Below, piece after piece: positions 25,138 to 35,979 of a DNA stretch of 64,000 bases (positions are counted from its first letter, which is position 1; each line of letters begins with the position of its first letter). The stretch is from Epilithonimonas caeni DSM 17710 (GTDB lineage: Bacteria > Bacteroidota > Bacteroidia > Flavobacteriales > Weeksellaceae). The notes beneath the pieces are model-generated. The model was not told the origin of the DNA, made no database searches, and saw nothing but the letters and a program-made list of their open reading frames with translations. The DNA lies in assembly GCF_000426465.1 (NCBI RefSeq), contig NZ_AUFK01000013.1, positions 434,001 through 498,000 on the forward strand. The letters are read 5' to 3'. The position numbers were made by a program, and so were the translations under genes.

Positions 25138-27165
25138 ATGAAATCACAGTATCTCAAAATCATTCTCGCACTTTCCATCATTGCATTAATTTTTATTGCA
25201 AGGCTTTCCTATCTGCAACTGTTTACTGACAGATATGCACTTAATGCGGCCAATACCTCAATCAAAATCGAATATGTAATCCCACCAAGAGGTGTCATCT
25301 TTGACAGAAACGGGAAAATCCTTGTGGGGAATCAGCCAGCGTTTGAGATTTCATATACAGCGGCACTTCTTAAGCCAGATTTCGATACACTTGGTTTTTG
25401 TAAGTTATTGAATATTTCCAAACCTGATTTCATCAAAACGATGAAAAATATTGAGAAGGAAAAATATTATTCTAAACTTACGCCAATGACCTTTATGAAA
25501 AATCTGAGTCGTGAAGATATGGCGAGAATTCAGGAATTGATTTTCAAATATCCGGCATTTTCAATTGTTCCAAGACCTCAAAGACAATACGAAATTAATA
25601 CTTCAGGAAATCTTTTAGGCTATACCAATCAGGTTAATGATAATGATATTAAGAAAGATTCTTTATATTATTTGCCTGGAGATATTGTTGGGAAAAGCGG
25701 GATAGAAAAAGCTTATGAAAAAGAGCTCAGAGGTGAAAAAGGAATGAAGTATATCCAAAAAGATATTCGCCAGAGAAGTATTGGTTCTTACAAAAACGGA
25801 GAGCTTGACAAAGAAGTTGTTACCGGAAAAGATTTGACTTTGACCATCGATTACGATTTGCAGAGAATGGCGGAGGAAATGTTGGTCAATAAACATGGTG
25901 CAATCGTTGCCCTTGATCCAAACAATGGAGAAATCCTGACAATGGCAACCGGTCCAGACATCGACCCGAATCTTTTTACAGGACCAAACAAATCCAGAAA
26001 TCTTTACAAATTAGCGAACGATACAATCTACGAAAACAAGCCAACCTTTGACCGTTCTGTTCAGGCAGCTTATCCTCCAGGTTCAACATTCAAGTTGCTG
26101 ACAGCTTTGGCAGCGATGGAAATGGGTGTGATGACGGATAAAACTATTTTTCCCTGTGGAAGAGGATTCTTTTATCGTGGGAAAAGTATAAAAGGTCACG
26201 GTGGAGCAGATCCGTTGATTCCTTCTATACAAGTTTCCAGTAACTGCTATTTTACATATGCTTATATAGCAATTATAAAAAAGTATCCGGGAAATCCTTC
26301 AAGAGGCGTGGACGAATGGAAGAAAATCATCAATAGTTTTGGCGTCGGTGAATTTCTTAATAATGACTTAGCTGTCGGTGCAAAAGGAAGAATTCCTTCC
26401 GGAGAATTCTATGAAAAAAGAATGAAATCCATTTATAAAGCGAGTGGCTCTAAACGGACAGATTATAAAAACTGGGACGAGATGCCGACTGGAGCTATAT
26501 ATAATGGTATGGGACAAGGCGATGTTCTTTTGACACCGATGCAAATGGCCAATTTCGTAGCTGCTATTGCAAACAAAGGCTGGTATTATACGCCTCACGT
26601 TGTCAAATCTATTGACGGAAAACCAAATCCCGACCCAAGATTCAAGAAAAAGCATATGACTTTGGTTCAGAACCCTCATTATTATAATGTTGTACTTCAA
26701 GGGATGGAAGCGGTAATGCTGAGAGGAACCGGGAGAAGTCTTATGTCAAAAGATTTTACGCAATTGGCCAAGACAGGAACAGCTCAGGTTCCGCAAGGAA
26801 AAGACAATTCAATTTTTGTTTTGATTGCACCGGCCGACAAGCCAAAGATTGTTGTAGCTGCGGTGATGGAACACGCTGGATTTGGAGCAACCTGGGCAGG
26901 GCCGGCTTGTACAACGATCGCTGAAAAATATATCACTGGAGAATTGAAAAGAGAACATCTTTACAAAAAAATGATTACTTCCAGCTTTATGCCAGAATAT
27001 AAGCGACAGTACATTGCTGATATGAAGCGGAAGGGTTGGTACAAAGAACCGCCAAAAGATTCTGTTCAGCTTAAGAAAATTAAAGACAGCCTGAAGGCTA
27101 TTCAAGATAAAAAATTAAAGAAAGACAGTTCAAAAGTTAAACCTCTAAAATCCAAAGTAAAATGA
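25138..27165 (+). CDS. mrdA: Penicillin-binding protein 2 (elongasome transpeptidase)
   Basis: A 675-residue class B PBP that cross-links peptidoglycan during elongation. One N-terminal anchor helix (about 7-24), a PBP dimerisation domain starting PPRGVIFDRNGK (49-60), then the transpeptidase domain with SxxK Ser316 in PPGSTFKLL, SxN at 367-369 (VSSNCYF) and KTG at 545-547 (LAKTGTAQ). The C-terminus is a lysine-rich tail beyond residue 640, absent from E. coli PBP2. The stop overlaps the rodA start (ATGA). Confidence 0.96.
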   Translation: MKSQYLKIILALSIIALIFIARLSYLQLFTDRYALNAANTSIKIEYVIPPRGVIFDRNGKILVGNQPAFEISYTAALLKPDFDTLGFCKLLNISKPDFIKTMKNIEKEKYYSKLTPMTFMKNLSREDMARIQELIFKYPAFSIVPRPQRQYEINTSGNLLGYTNQVNDNDIKKDSLYYLPGDIVGKSGIEKAYEKELRGEKGMKYIQKDIRQRSIGSYKNGELDKEVVTGKDLTLTIDYDLQRMAEEMLVNKHGAIVALDPNNGEILTMATGPDIDPNLFTGPNKSRNLYKLANDTIYENKPTFDRSVQAAYPPGSTFKLLTALAAMEMGVMTDKTIFPCGRGFFYRGKSIKGHGGADPLIPSIQVSSNCYFTYAYIAIIKKYPGNPSRGVDEWKKIINSFGVGEFLNNDLAVGAKGRIPSGEFYEKRMKSIYKASGSKRTDYKNWDEMPTGAIYNGMGQGDVLLTPMQMANFVAAIANKGWYYTPHVVKSIDGKPNPDPRFKKKHMTLVQNPHYYNVVLQGMEAVMLRGTGRSLMSKDFTQLAKTGTAQVPQGKDNSIFVLIAPADKPKIVVAAVMEHAGFGATWAGPACTTIAEKYITGELKREHLYKKMITSSFMPEYKRQYIADMKRKGWYKEPPKDSVQLKKIKDSLKAIQDKKLKKDSSKVKPLKSKVK

Positions 27166-28391
27166 AGTGGGCAGAAGGGATTGATAAATTAGGAATGACG
27201 CTATATGTTCTGTTATGTGCCTTTGCAATTCTTAATATTTATAGTGTAAAGTCAGAGTTGGGACAAAAGCAGCTGATATTCTTCGGGATTTCCTGCTTCG
27301 TTGGGATGATCATCTTCTTTATGAGAACCAAGTTCTTCGAGAATATGTCAGCCATCATTTATGTGGGGGGAGTTTTGCTTTTAATTGGGTTATTTCCCTT
27401 CGGAACAGAAATTCTTGGACAGAAAAACTGGTACAAATTCGGAGGATTCACGATGCAGCCTGTGGAGTTTGCAAAGATCGGGACAGCTCTTATGCTGGCA
27501 AATTATGTTTCCAATCCGGATTTTAATCTCAAGAATAAGAAAGTACTGTATACATCTTTGGCCATTGTTGCGATTCCTGGAGTTGTCGTTCTAATGATCC
27601 CGGATGTCGGTTCATTATTGGTGTTTTTTGCTTTTTTAATGGCGCTTTATAGAGAGGGACTTTCTGGATGGTTGTTTGGTGTGATTTTTATTTTTGCAGC
27701 TGTTTTTCTCATTTCGATCGCAGTCGATCCGTTATATGTTGTGATTGCAATTCTCATCATTGCGGCTATTTTTGTGTTTTTCAACTTTTATACGATTCAA
27801 GGAAATGTCATGTATATTGTTGCGATTGTCCTCACGGTTGGGATTCTGAGTGCGTTGTCTTACGGGTCACCTTACATTCTGACCAAACTTCCAAAGCACC
27901 AGCGTGAAAGAGTTGAGGTTTTATACAAAGGAGAAAAAGCCTTCCGGGATACTTCAGGCTATAACTTGCTATATTCTAAAACGGCAATCGGTTCTGGCGG
28001 ATTGAAAGGAAAAGGTTATAAGCAAGGTTCGGTAACGCAGGGTAAGTTCGTTCCAGAGCAGGAGACCGATTATATTTTTTGTACCGTTGGAGAAGAATGG
28101 GGGTTTCTTGGTAGCACGATCTTGATCCTCTGTTATGCGGTTTTCATTGGTCGGATCTACTATCTGTCAGAAAATCAAAAATCAACATTCAATCGGGTTT
28201 TTGGCTATTGTTTTGCATCTATTTTATTAATGCACTTTTCCATCAATCTTGGGATGGTAATGGGGCTTTTCCCGACTGTTGGGATTCCTTTGCCGTTTTT
28301 CAGTTACGGGGGAAGTTCGCTCTTGGCCTTCTCGATAATGACCTTTATTTTCTTCAAGCTGAATTATGCAGATAAAAATAGCCTCGTATAA
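27162..28391 (+). CDS. rodA: Peptidoglycan glycosyltransferase RodA
   Basis: A 409-residue SEDS polymerase with about ten membrane segments, which polymerises lipid II with PBP2. The hallmarks are LGQKNWYKFGGFTMQPVEF near the first large loop (the SEDS GxxRW-type motif), IPDVGSLLVFF (catalytic Asp context), GSGGLKGKGYKQGSVTQ and FVPEQETDYIFCTVGEEWGF, then TVGIPLPFFSYGGSS. Four-base overlap with mrdA. Confidence 0.97.
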   Translation: MKWAEGIDKLGMTLYVLLCAFAILNIYSVKSELGQKQLIFFGISCFVGMIIFFMRTKFFENMSAIIYVGGVLLLIGLFPFGTEILGQKNWYKFGGFTMQPVEFAKIGTALMLANYVSNPDFNLKNKKVLYTSLAIVAIPGVVVLMIPDVGSLLVFFAFLMALYREGLSGWLFGVIFIFAAVFLISIAVDPLYVVIAILIIAAIFVFFNFYTIQGNVMYIVAIVLTVGILSALSYGSPYILTKLPKHQRERVEVLYKGEKAFRDTSGYNLLYSKTAIGSGGLKGKGYKQGSVTQGKFVPEQETDYIFCTVGEEWGFLGSTILILCYAVFIGRIYYLSENQKSTFNRVFGYCFASILLMHFSINLGMVMGLFPTVGIPLPFFSYGGSSLLAFSIMTFIFFKLNYADKNSLV

Positions 28392-28458
28392 AACGAAGCT
28401 GAGTTTTTATTATAATTAAAAATTTTAGTATTAAAAACAAATTTGCAGAATCTGCCTT

Positions 28459-29838
28459 TTAGTGATTTGAATACTTTACTAAAACCAAATACTCCCAAGG
28501 TTTCAGGTTGATAGTTGTCTTTTCAGAATTGATATTAAAAATTTTTCCGGTGAATAATTCTCGATATTGTCCGAAATAATATTTGGTATCAACGGAAGTT
28601 GGAAGGCTTTTATCCGAGAAATTGAAAATAGATAGGACTGAGTCGTCATTCTTTTCACGATAAAAAGATAAAACATCATTCATCTGATCATTGGTTACTC
28701 GAATCATTTCTCCGCCCCATTTCCCATTCCAAAGCGCTTGGTTTTTATGCTTCAGATCAAATAACTTCTGATACATTCCATAGAATTTGTGGTCTTTCCA
28801 AACGATTTCATCTTTCTCAAAAAACGCAAGACTTCTGTCCAGCCCAGCTTCTTGTCCACTGTAGACCAAGGGCATTCCGTTGGCTGTTCCGCAAAGTGCC
28901 ATAGCTGTTTCCAATCCTTTCCCAAAATTAGAAAACTGATTGCCTTCCCAAGAGTTTTTATCGTGATTATCCGTGAATAACATTCGGTAAGAATCGTAAG
29001 GAAAACTTCCAACATCGTGTGCCATATATTCATATAACGCATTGGCACCTTTTCCGCCGGTTGTTGCGAGTTTCAGTTTGTCCCAAAGTGTCCAGGAGTA
29101 GGTCATATCAAACGATTTTCTGTAAAGGTCACGCGATTCCCATTCTGCCAGCATAAAGACTGGCTTGATCTGGTCAAGTTCCTCTCTTGCATTTTCCCAG
29201 AAATCAACCGGGATGAAACCGGCAACATCACATCTGTAACCATCGATATTGGCTTCTTTTACCCAATATTTCAGAGCACCGGTCATATATTCCCGGAAGT
29301 CAGGGTTGTTATAATCAAAATCAATGACATCATCCCAATCATACCAGGGGGTCGGCTGGAAATTACCCTCTCTGGATTTTGTGTACCAATCCGGATGTTC
29401 TTTGGCCAAAGGATTGTCCCAGGCGGAATGATTCCCCACCCAATCGATGATAACGTACATTCCCATTGTGTGGATTTTGTCAATTAAGTTTTTTAGATCC
29501 TGTAAGGTTCCGAAATCTGGATTCACACCTTTGAAATCTTTTACAGAATAATAACTTCCCAGTTTTCCTTTTCTGTGTTCTTCTCCAATCGGATGGATTG
29601 GCATCAACCAAAGAATATTGACACCCATTTTTTTGAGTCTCGGCAAATGTTTTTCAAACGCTTTGAAAGTGCCTTCTTTGGTATATTGTCGGATATTGAC
29701 TTCATAGATCGTAGTATTTTTGCTCCATTCCGGATGTTTGAGCTGCACGTAAGGTTTTGGCTGATAACGGGAATCTTTGGTTTGTGATAATCCCAGAAAC
29801 GGAATCAGCAGAATCAAAAGATATTTAAATGAATTCAT
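28459..29838 (-). CDS. Secreted GH13 alpha-amylase
   Basis: A 459-residue exported alpha-glucan hydrolase. The signal peptide covers residues 1-19 (ending LGLSQ). The (beta/alpha)8 barrel carries the four GH13 regions: VIIDWVGNH (129-137), DGYRCDVAGF with nucleophile Asp204, FMLAEWES with acid/base Glu232, and FTDNHDK with Asp293. A short beta-sandwich domain C ends the protein (LKPWEYLVL). No carbohydrate-binding module or sorting domain is present, so it is probably periplasmic. It lies alone, not in a SusCD-type locus; converging rodA ends 67 bases away without an evident terminator. Confidence 0.93.
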   Translation of the reverse strand: MNSFKYLLILLIPFLGLSQTKDSRYQPKPYVQLKHPEWSKNTTIYEVNIRQYTKEGTFKAFEKHLPRLKKMGVNILWLMPIHPIGEEHRKGKLGSYYSVKDFKGVNPDFGTLQDLKNLIDKIHTMGMYVIIDWVGNHSAWDNPLAKEHPDWYTKSREGNFQPTPWYDWDDVIDFDYNNPDFREYMTGALKYWVKEANIDGYRCDVAGFIPVDFWENAREELDQIKPVFMLAEWESRDLYRKSFDMTYSWTLWDKLKLATTGGKGANALYEYMAHDVGSFPYDSYRMLFTDNHDKNSWEGNQFSNFGKGLETAMALCGTANGMPLVYSGQEAGLDRSLAFFEKDEIVWKDHKFYGMYQKLFDLKHKNQALWNGKWGGEMIRVTNDQMNDVLSFYREKNDDSVLSIFNFSDKSLPTSVDTKYYFGQYRELFTGKIFNINSEKTTINLKPWEYLVLVKYSNH

Positions 29839-29924
29839 AAGGCTTATATATTTCTCTAAAATTAGAAAAAAGACTAATTAAGTTATTGAATTATTTTTAA
29901 TTCTTTTCGGATTAAAAAATATGA

Positions 29925-31811
<1,887 letters not shown>

Positions 31812-31849
31812 TCAAATCCGTAAATAATTATCATTAATTTAGACACATT

Positions 31850-31857
31850 TACGTTTG
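31850..31857 (+). promoter_or_regulatory. TAnnTTTG -7 box for smpB
   Basis: TACGTTTG, 25 bases before the ATG at 31883. Confidence 0.5.
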
Positions 31858-31882
31858 ACCTTTGAAAAAGCTAAACTTCCAA

Positions 31883-32347
31883 ATGAAAGTTAAAATAGAA
31901 AAATCTGTCAATATTCTTAATAAACGTGCCCGGTTCGAATATGAAATTCTGGATGAATATGAAGCCGGAATCGTATTAACCGGCACCGAAATAAAATCAC
32001 TGCGTTCCTCCAAAGCATCCATCACAGAAAGCTTCTGTCAGTTCATTGATGATGAATTGTATGTTATTAATATGATGATAGATGAGTACAAATTAGGAAC
32101 TTTTTATAACCATAAAACAAAAAGGGAACGGAAGTTGCTACTGCATAATTACGAATTGCAAAAACTTAAAAAAAAGTTAAAGGATGTTGGGAATACTATA
32201 ATCCCATTAAAGCTTTATATCAATAATAATGGAAAAGCAAAATTGCTCATTTCTTTAGCCAGAGGGAAAAAACTCTATGATAAAAGAGAGGCAATAAAAG
32301 ATAGAGAGAATAAAGTTAACATCCAGCGATTGTTAAAGAAAAACTAA
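31883..32347 (+). CDS. smpB: SsrA-binding protein SmpB
   Basis: A 154-residue RNA-binding protein that delivers tmRNA to stalled ribosomes. It starts VKIEKSVNILNKRARFEYEI, then GIVLTGTEIKSLR, the family signature (residues about 30-42), HKTKRERKLLLH in the middle and the basic C-terminal tail with ARGKKLYDKREAIKDRE that fills the mRNA channel. A TTG seven codons upstream (31862) is open, but ATG 31883 fits better. Its tmRNA partner gene is not in this window. Divergent from an ABC-F ribosome factor: both act on stalled ribosomes, perhaps by chance. Confidence 0.97.
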   Translation: MKVKIEKSVNILNKRARFEYEILDEYEAGIVLTGTEIKSLRSSKASITESFCQFIDDELYVINMMIDEYKLGTFYNHKTKRERKLLLHNYELQKLKKKLKDVGNTIIPLKLYINNNGKAKLLISLARGKKLYDKREAIKDRENKVNIQRLLKKN

Positions 32348-32414
32348 AAAAACTTTGTTTATAAAGAAAAATTATATTTATTTTGCATTATCAATTATTT
32401 AATCATTTAATTCT

Positions 32415-33908
32415 ATGAAAAATCTAAAATTAGGAATTTCAGCATTGGCGCTTACTGTGGCCTCTACTGTTTTCGCACAAACTACTTCCAACCCGTGGGT
32501 TATTGGAGTAGGTGCTCATGGAGTGAATCACGTTGCTCAGAGAGGTAATTTCAGCAATACATGGTCATTCAACAATTTTAAAGAGAACTTGTTTGGTGTT
32601 TCCAAATATTCAATTACACCACCACTTTCTAAATTGACAGTTGCAAGAAGCCTTAGCAAAGGTATCGTACTTGACTGGCAAACTACTGTGGGGAATGTTG
32701 AGAATAAGAGATTTGCTATGGACAAAGAATTTTTCCTTCAAACTGGTCTTGGGGTGCAGTTCAAAGCAGCTGGTCTTTTGTGGGATGAAGAATCTTGGTT
32801 CGACCCTTACTTGAGAGTTGGTGCTAACTACTTGAGACATGATTATACAGGATTGTCTTTCCCAGCAACTGATACTAAATCAGGAGAAGTTCAAGCTTCT
32901 TATAATGAAGATGGCGATCTAACTGGAAAAGCAAACCACTTTACAGTTAGTACAGGTGCTGGTATTAATCTATGGGTAACTAAAAACTTCGGTTTAGGTG
33001 TTCAGGGAGACTATGTTACTACTCCTGTTGACAAATCTAATGTTGCTAACTTCTGGCAAGCCTCAGCTTCATTATTGTTCAGATTCGGTAACACAGATAG
33101 AGATAAGGATGGAATCCCAGATAAGGAAGATGCTTGTCCTGATACGCCAGGTTTACCAGAATTCCAAGGATGTCCTGATACCGATGGTGATGGAGTTCCA
33201 GATAAAGATGATCAATGTCCAGATGTAGCAGGTCCAAAAGAAAACAATGGTTGTCCTTGGCCAGATACAGACGGTGATGGAGTATTAGACAAAGATGATG
33301 CTTGTGTTGACGTTCCTGGTCCAGCAGAAAACAAAGGTTGTCCTTGGCCAGATACAGACGGCGACGGAATCTTAGATAAAGATGATGCTTGTCCTACAGT
33401 TCCTGGACTTGCTAAATACAATGGTTGTCCTAAACCTAAAACAGAAACAGCTAAAGAATTAGAGCAAAGTTTTGGAGGTGTATTCTTCGATTTCAATAAA
33501 GCTACAATCAAAGCTGAGTCTAAAGGAGCTTTAGATGCTGCTGCTGAGTTAATTAAAAAAGACGGTGGTAACTATCTATTAGAAGGTAGAACAGATGCTA
33601 AAGGATCAGAAGCTTATAACTTGAAACTTTCTAGACAAAGAGCTGCTTCTGTAGTTGCTGCTTTAGATTCTAGAGGTGTAGATCCTAACGCTCTTAAATC
33701 TATTGGTGTTGGTAAGGCTAAAGCAACTGTTCCAGCTACGGCTTCAGATGCTGAAAGACAGGTAGACAGAAAAGTTGTTGTAACTGCTGTTGAAGATGCG
33801 GCTCAATGGAATGCTCTTAAGAAAAGAGACTACGAAGATCCAACTCCAGTAAAAGTTAAGAAAAAAGCTCCAGCTAAGAAAAAAGCTCCAGCTAAAAAGA
33901 AAAAATAA
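32415..33908 (+). CDS. OmpA-family outer-membrane protein with TSP3 repeats
   Basis: A major outer-membrane protein of 497 residues. Signal peptide 1-21 (ending VFAQ). Residues about 25-220 form an eight-stranded barrel (alternating strands, WVIGVGAHGVNHV, FWQASASLLFRFG). Residues 222-340 hold four calcium-binding thrombospondin type-3 repeats with DTDGDGVPDKDDQCPD-type units. Residues about 355-465 are the OmpA peptidoglycan-binding domain (FFDFNKATIKAES, LEGRTDAKGSEAYNLKLS QR-type helix). The last 20 residues are a Lys/Ala/Pro tail (KKKAPAKKKAPAKKKK). Smooth codon use with frequent AAA/CCA suggests high expression. It tethers outer membrane to cell wall. Confidence 0.93.
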   Translation: MKNLKLGISALALTVASTVFAQTTSNPWVIGVGAHGVNHVAQRGNFSNTWSFNNFKENLFGVSKYSITPPLSKLTVARSLSKGIVLDWQTTVGNVENKRFAMDKEFFLQTGLGVQFKAAGLLWDEESWFDPYLRVGANYLRHDYTGLSFPATDTKSGEVQASYNEDGDLTGKANHFTVSTGAGINLWVTKNFGLGVQGDYVTTPVDKSNVANFWQASASLLFRFGNTDRDKDGIPDKEDACPDTPGLPEFQGCPDTDGDGVPDKDDQCPDVAGPKENNGCPWPDTDGDGVLDKDDACVDVPGPAENKGCPWPDTDGDGILDKDDACPTVPGLAKYNGCPKPKTETAKELEQSFGGVFFDFNKATIKAESKGALDAAAELIKKDGGNYLLEGRTDAKGSEAYNLKLSRQRAASVVAALDSRGVDPNALKSIGVGKAKATVPATASDAERQVDRKVVVTAVEDAAQWNALKKRDYEDPTPVKVKKKAPAKKKAPAKKKK

Positions 33909-33933
33909 TTTGAATAATTAATTTTCTAAATAT

Positions 33934-33967
33934 AAATACCTCCAATTTTGTTGGAGGTATTTTTTTT
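33934..33967 (+). terminator. Terminator after the OmpA-like gene
   Basis: A 12-bp perfect stem (33934-33945 with 33951-33962; ATACCTCCAA/TTGGAGGTAT), loop TTTTG, then a T run to 33967. Confidence 0.92.
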
Positions 33968-34011
33968 GTTTTCAGTTTTCAGTACTTTTGTAATATAAAA
34001 TAAAAACTGTA

Positions 34012-34752
34012 ATGGGAAGAGCATTCGAATATAGAAAAGCTTCAAAGATGGCCAGATGGGATAAGATGGCCAAGACATTTTCAAAGATAGGAAAGGATAT
34101 CGCTTTGGCGGTAAAAGCAGGCGGTCCTGATCCAGACTCCAATCCGGCGCTCAAAAGATGCATCCAAAATGCAAAAGGTGCCAATATGCCAAAAGATAAT
34201 GTTGAAAGAGCAATCAAAAAGGCAAGTGGTGCAGATGCGGAAAACTATGAAGAAATCACCTACGAAGGATATGGACAAGGTGGAGTAGCTTTTTTTGTAG
34301 AATGTACAACAAACAACCCTACAAGAACTGTAGCCAATGTAAGAGCCATTTTCAATAAGTTTGATGGCAACCTTGGGAAGAATGGAGAATTGGCTTTTAT
34401 ATTCGATAGAAAAGGTATTTTCACAATTGATTTGACCCAAATCAAAATGGATTGGGATGACTTCGAAATGGAAATGATCGATGGCGGAGCAGAAGATGTA
34501 GAGAAAGATGATGAAGAAGTAATGATTACAACCGCTTTCGAAGATTTTGGCTCATTGTCTCATAAATTAGACGAGCTTGGAATTGAAGCTAAAAGCGCCG
34601 AATTACAAAGAATTCCGAACAATACCAAAGGGATGACAGAAGACCAATTTAAAGCTAACATGAAGATGTTGGAACGGTTCGAAGAAGACGATGATGTTCA
34701 GAATGTATTTCACAATATGGAGTTTACAGAAGAACAATTAGAATCGCTTTAA
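34012..34752 (+). CDS. yebC: YebC/PmpR-family protein (TACO1 homologue)
   Basis: A 246-residue cytoplasmic protein, full length for the family. It starts MGRAFEYRKASKMARWDKM, carries GGPDPDSNPALKRCIQNAK and NMPKDNVERAIKKA, then the conserved ITYEGYGQGGVAFFVE and C-terminal ferredoxin-like domains. Older work calls it a transcriptional regulator; more recent work on YebC links it to translation of proline-rich stretches. Single gene between two terminators. Confidence 0.95.
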   Translation: MGRAFEYRKASKMARWDKMAKTFSKIGKDIALAVKAGGPDPDSNPALKRCIQNAKGANMPKDNVERAIKKASGADAENYEEITYEGYGQGGVAFFVECTTNNPTRTVANVRAIFNKFDGNLGKNGELAFIFDRKGIFTIDLTQIKMDWDDFEMEMIDGGAEDVEKDDEEVMITTAFEDFGSLSHKLDELGIEAKSAELQRIPNNTKGMTEDQFKANMKMLERFEEDDDVQNVFHNMEFTEEQLESL

Positions 34753-34773
34753 ATTTCTAAGATATAAACAATA

Positions 34774-34804
34774 AAAAATCCCGACTGAAAAGTCGGGATT
34801 TTTT
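34774..34804. terminator. Bidirectional terminator between yebC and rpmA
   Basis: A perfect 13-bp stem (34774-34786 with 34791-34803; AATCCCGACT/AGTCGGGATT) with a GAAA tetraloop. A run on the left and T run on the right allow it to serve yebC and the converging rplU-rpmA operon. Confidence 0.92.
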
Positions 34805-34824
34805 ATTTTATAAAACGCTGTTGA

Positions 34825-35082
34825 TTATGCGTTTGGTTCAACAGATACAAAAGACCTGTTGTTTGCTTTCTTTCTGAAAACTACTTTACCGTCAACCAAT
34901 GCAAACAAAGTATGATCTTTACCGATGCCAACATTTTCACCTGGGTGATGTTGAGTACCTCTTTGTCTGATAATGATGTTTCCAGCAATAGCGTCCTGAC
35001 CTCCGAAAATCTTAACACCTAATCTTTTAGAGTGAGATTCTCTACCGTTTTTGGAACTACCAACTCCTTTCTTGTGTGCCAT
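34825..35082 (-). CDS. rpmA: 50S ribosomal protein L27
   Basis: Eighty-five residues, the usual length. It begins [16 protein letters not shown], so there is no cleavable N-terminal extension of the Firmicutes type, and its N-terminus can reach the peptidyl-transferase centre. [12 protein letters not shown] and [20 protein letters not shown] are diagnostic. It follows rplU by 28 bases on the minus strand. Confidence 0.98.
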   Translation of the reverse strand: MAHKKGVGSSKNGRESHSKRLGVKIFGGQDAIAGNIIIRQRGTQHHPGENVGIGKDHTLFALVDGKVVFRKKANNRSFVSVEPNA

Positions 35083-35110
35083 TTTATTTTAAGCTTTTTT
35101 GGATTAAAAA

Positions 35111-35506
35111 TTATTCAGCAGATTCGCTGGTTTCTGTTACTTCAGCTTTAGCAGCTTTCTTAGGAGCGGCTTTTTTAGCTTCTTTTTTCGCACCGTCAAA
35201 ACCAGTGATAGAAACAATCTGGATTTGAGTTAATTGTTGTCTGTGACCATTTTTCTTAGCATAACCTTTTCTTCTTTTCTTTTTGAAAACGATTACTTTG
35301 TCAGCTTGAACGTGGTCAAGAATTTCTACTTCTACGGCGATACCGTTTACAGCCGGGGCACCTACAGTTACTGCGCCGTTTACAGTAAGAAGAACTTTAT
35401 CAAAAGAAACTTTCGCTCCTTTATCTCCTTTCAAACGGTTCACAAACAACTTTTGGTTTTGCTCAACTTTGTATTGAAGCCCTGCTATTTCTACAATTGC
35501 AAACAT
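35111..35506 (-). CDS. rplU: 50S ribosomal protein L21 with C-terminal extension
   Basis: A 131-residue ribosomal protein. The core (residues 1-102) shows MFAIVEIAGLQYKVEQNQ, DKVLLTVNG and FKKKRRKGYAKKNGHRQQ, binding 23S rRNA domain I. Beyond it is a tail of about 28 residues rich in Lys, Ala and then acidic residues (KKEAKKAAPKKAAK, TETSESAE), which longer L21 proteins in Bacteroidota share. First gene of rplU-rpmA. Confidence 0.98.
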   Translation of the reverse strand: MFAIVEIAGLQYKVEQNQKLFVNRLKGDKGAKVSFDKVLLTVNGAVTVGAPAVNGIAVEVEILDHVQADKVIVFKKKRRKGYAKKNGHRQQLTQIQIVSITGFDGAKKEAKKAAPKKAAKAEVTETSESAE

Positions 35507-35537
35507 TGTTTATAGATTTTTATAATTATTCGAGGTG

Positions 35538-35545
35538 CAAAAGTA
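35538..35545 (-). promoter_or_regulatory. TAnnTTTG -7 box for rplU-rpmA
   Basis: TACTTTTG on the minus strand, 32 bases before the rplU ATG. Confidence 0.55.
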
Positions 35546-35610
35546 AGAATAATCTATAGGAAATACAAATATAAAATCAAATATTTTACATTCAACTCAT
35601 TACAGTTCAT

Positions 35611-35741
35611 TTGGGCAGCTTGATCAGCCTGTAGTTTATCCTGAGCTTGTCGAAGGGCTCCCAATCTTTTTTGCAGAAAGTTTCCAGATAAAATAGAATT
35701 TGAGAACAAGCAAAAAAGGATTTCCGCTCAAGTCGGGCTGC
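35611..35741. repeat. Interspersed structured element, copy A
   Basis: It starts TTGGGCAGC, has CTGAGCTTGTCGAAGGG (35641-35657), GCTCCCAAT (35657-35665), an inner stem ATCTTTTTTGC (35664-35674) with GCAAAAAAGGAT (35710-35721), and ends CGCTCAAGTCGGG (35725-35737) CTGC. Ends GCAGC (35615-35619) and GCTGC (35737-35741) pair. Related to 18959-19041. Confidence 0.7.
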
Positions 35742-35952
35742 ATATCCAACATGAAATATAAACTTTCAACACAAAAAACGCTTCTGTCATTCCTTAGAAA
35801 ATCAACGATGTGGTTTTAAAAAGAGGATTCTATTATCATAGTCTTTCTTTGTTAAGTTTTACGGCCTTTGCGTCCTTAAAAATAACTAAAAACCCTTGCG
35901 AACTTTGCGTTTAAAAAATATGCATATACACAACTTTTACACAAGAAAACTC
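35742..35952. repeat. Repeat-rich intergenic DNA upstream of the GH3 gene
   Basis: No gene seen. 35851-35883 resembles 16476-16508. It is followed by a second CTTTGCG unit (GCGAACTTTGCGTTTAAA, near 35899-35916), so CTTTGCG-x-CTTA occurs twice about 40 bases apart; a similar pair lies near 62430-62480. GTCATTCC at 35786 recalls the 20115 hairpin family. Confidence 0.5.
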
Positions 35953-35960
35953 TAAATTTG
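35953..35960 (+). promoter_or_regulatory. TAnnTTTG -7 box for the GH3 gene
   Basis: TAAATTTG, 20 bases before ATG 35980. Confidence 0.5.
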
Positions 35961-35979
35961 ACAATTGAAAATTTCATCA

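Noticed and set aside
33100-33430. Regulatory DNA repeats in the OmpA-like gene
   Set aside because: The repeated GATACAGACGG-type DNA simply codes the TSP3 calcium-binding repeats.
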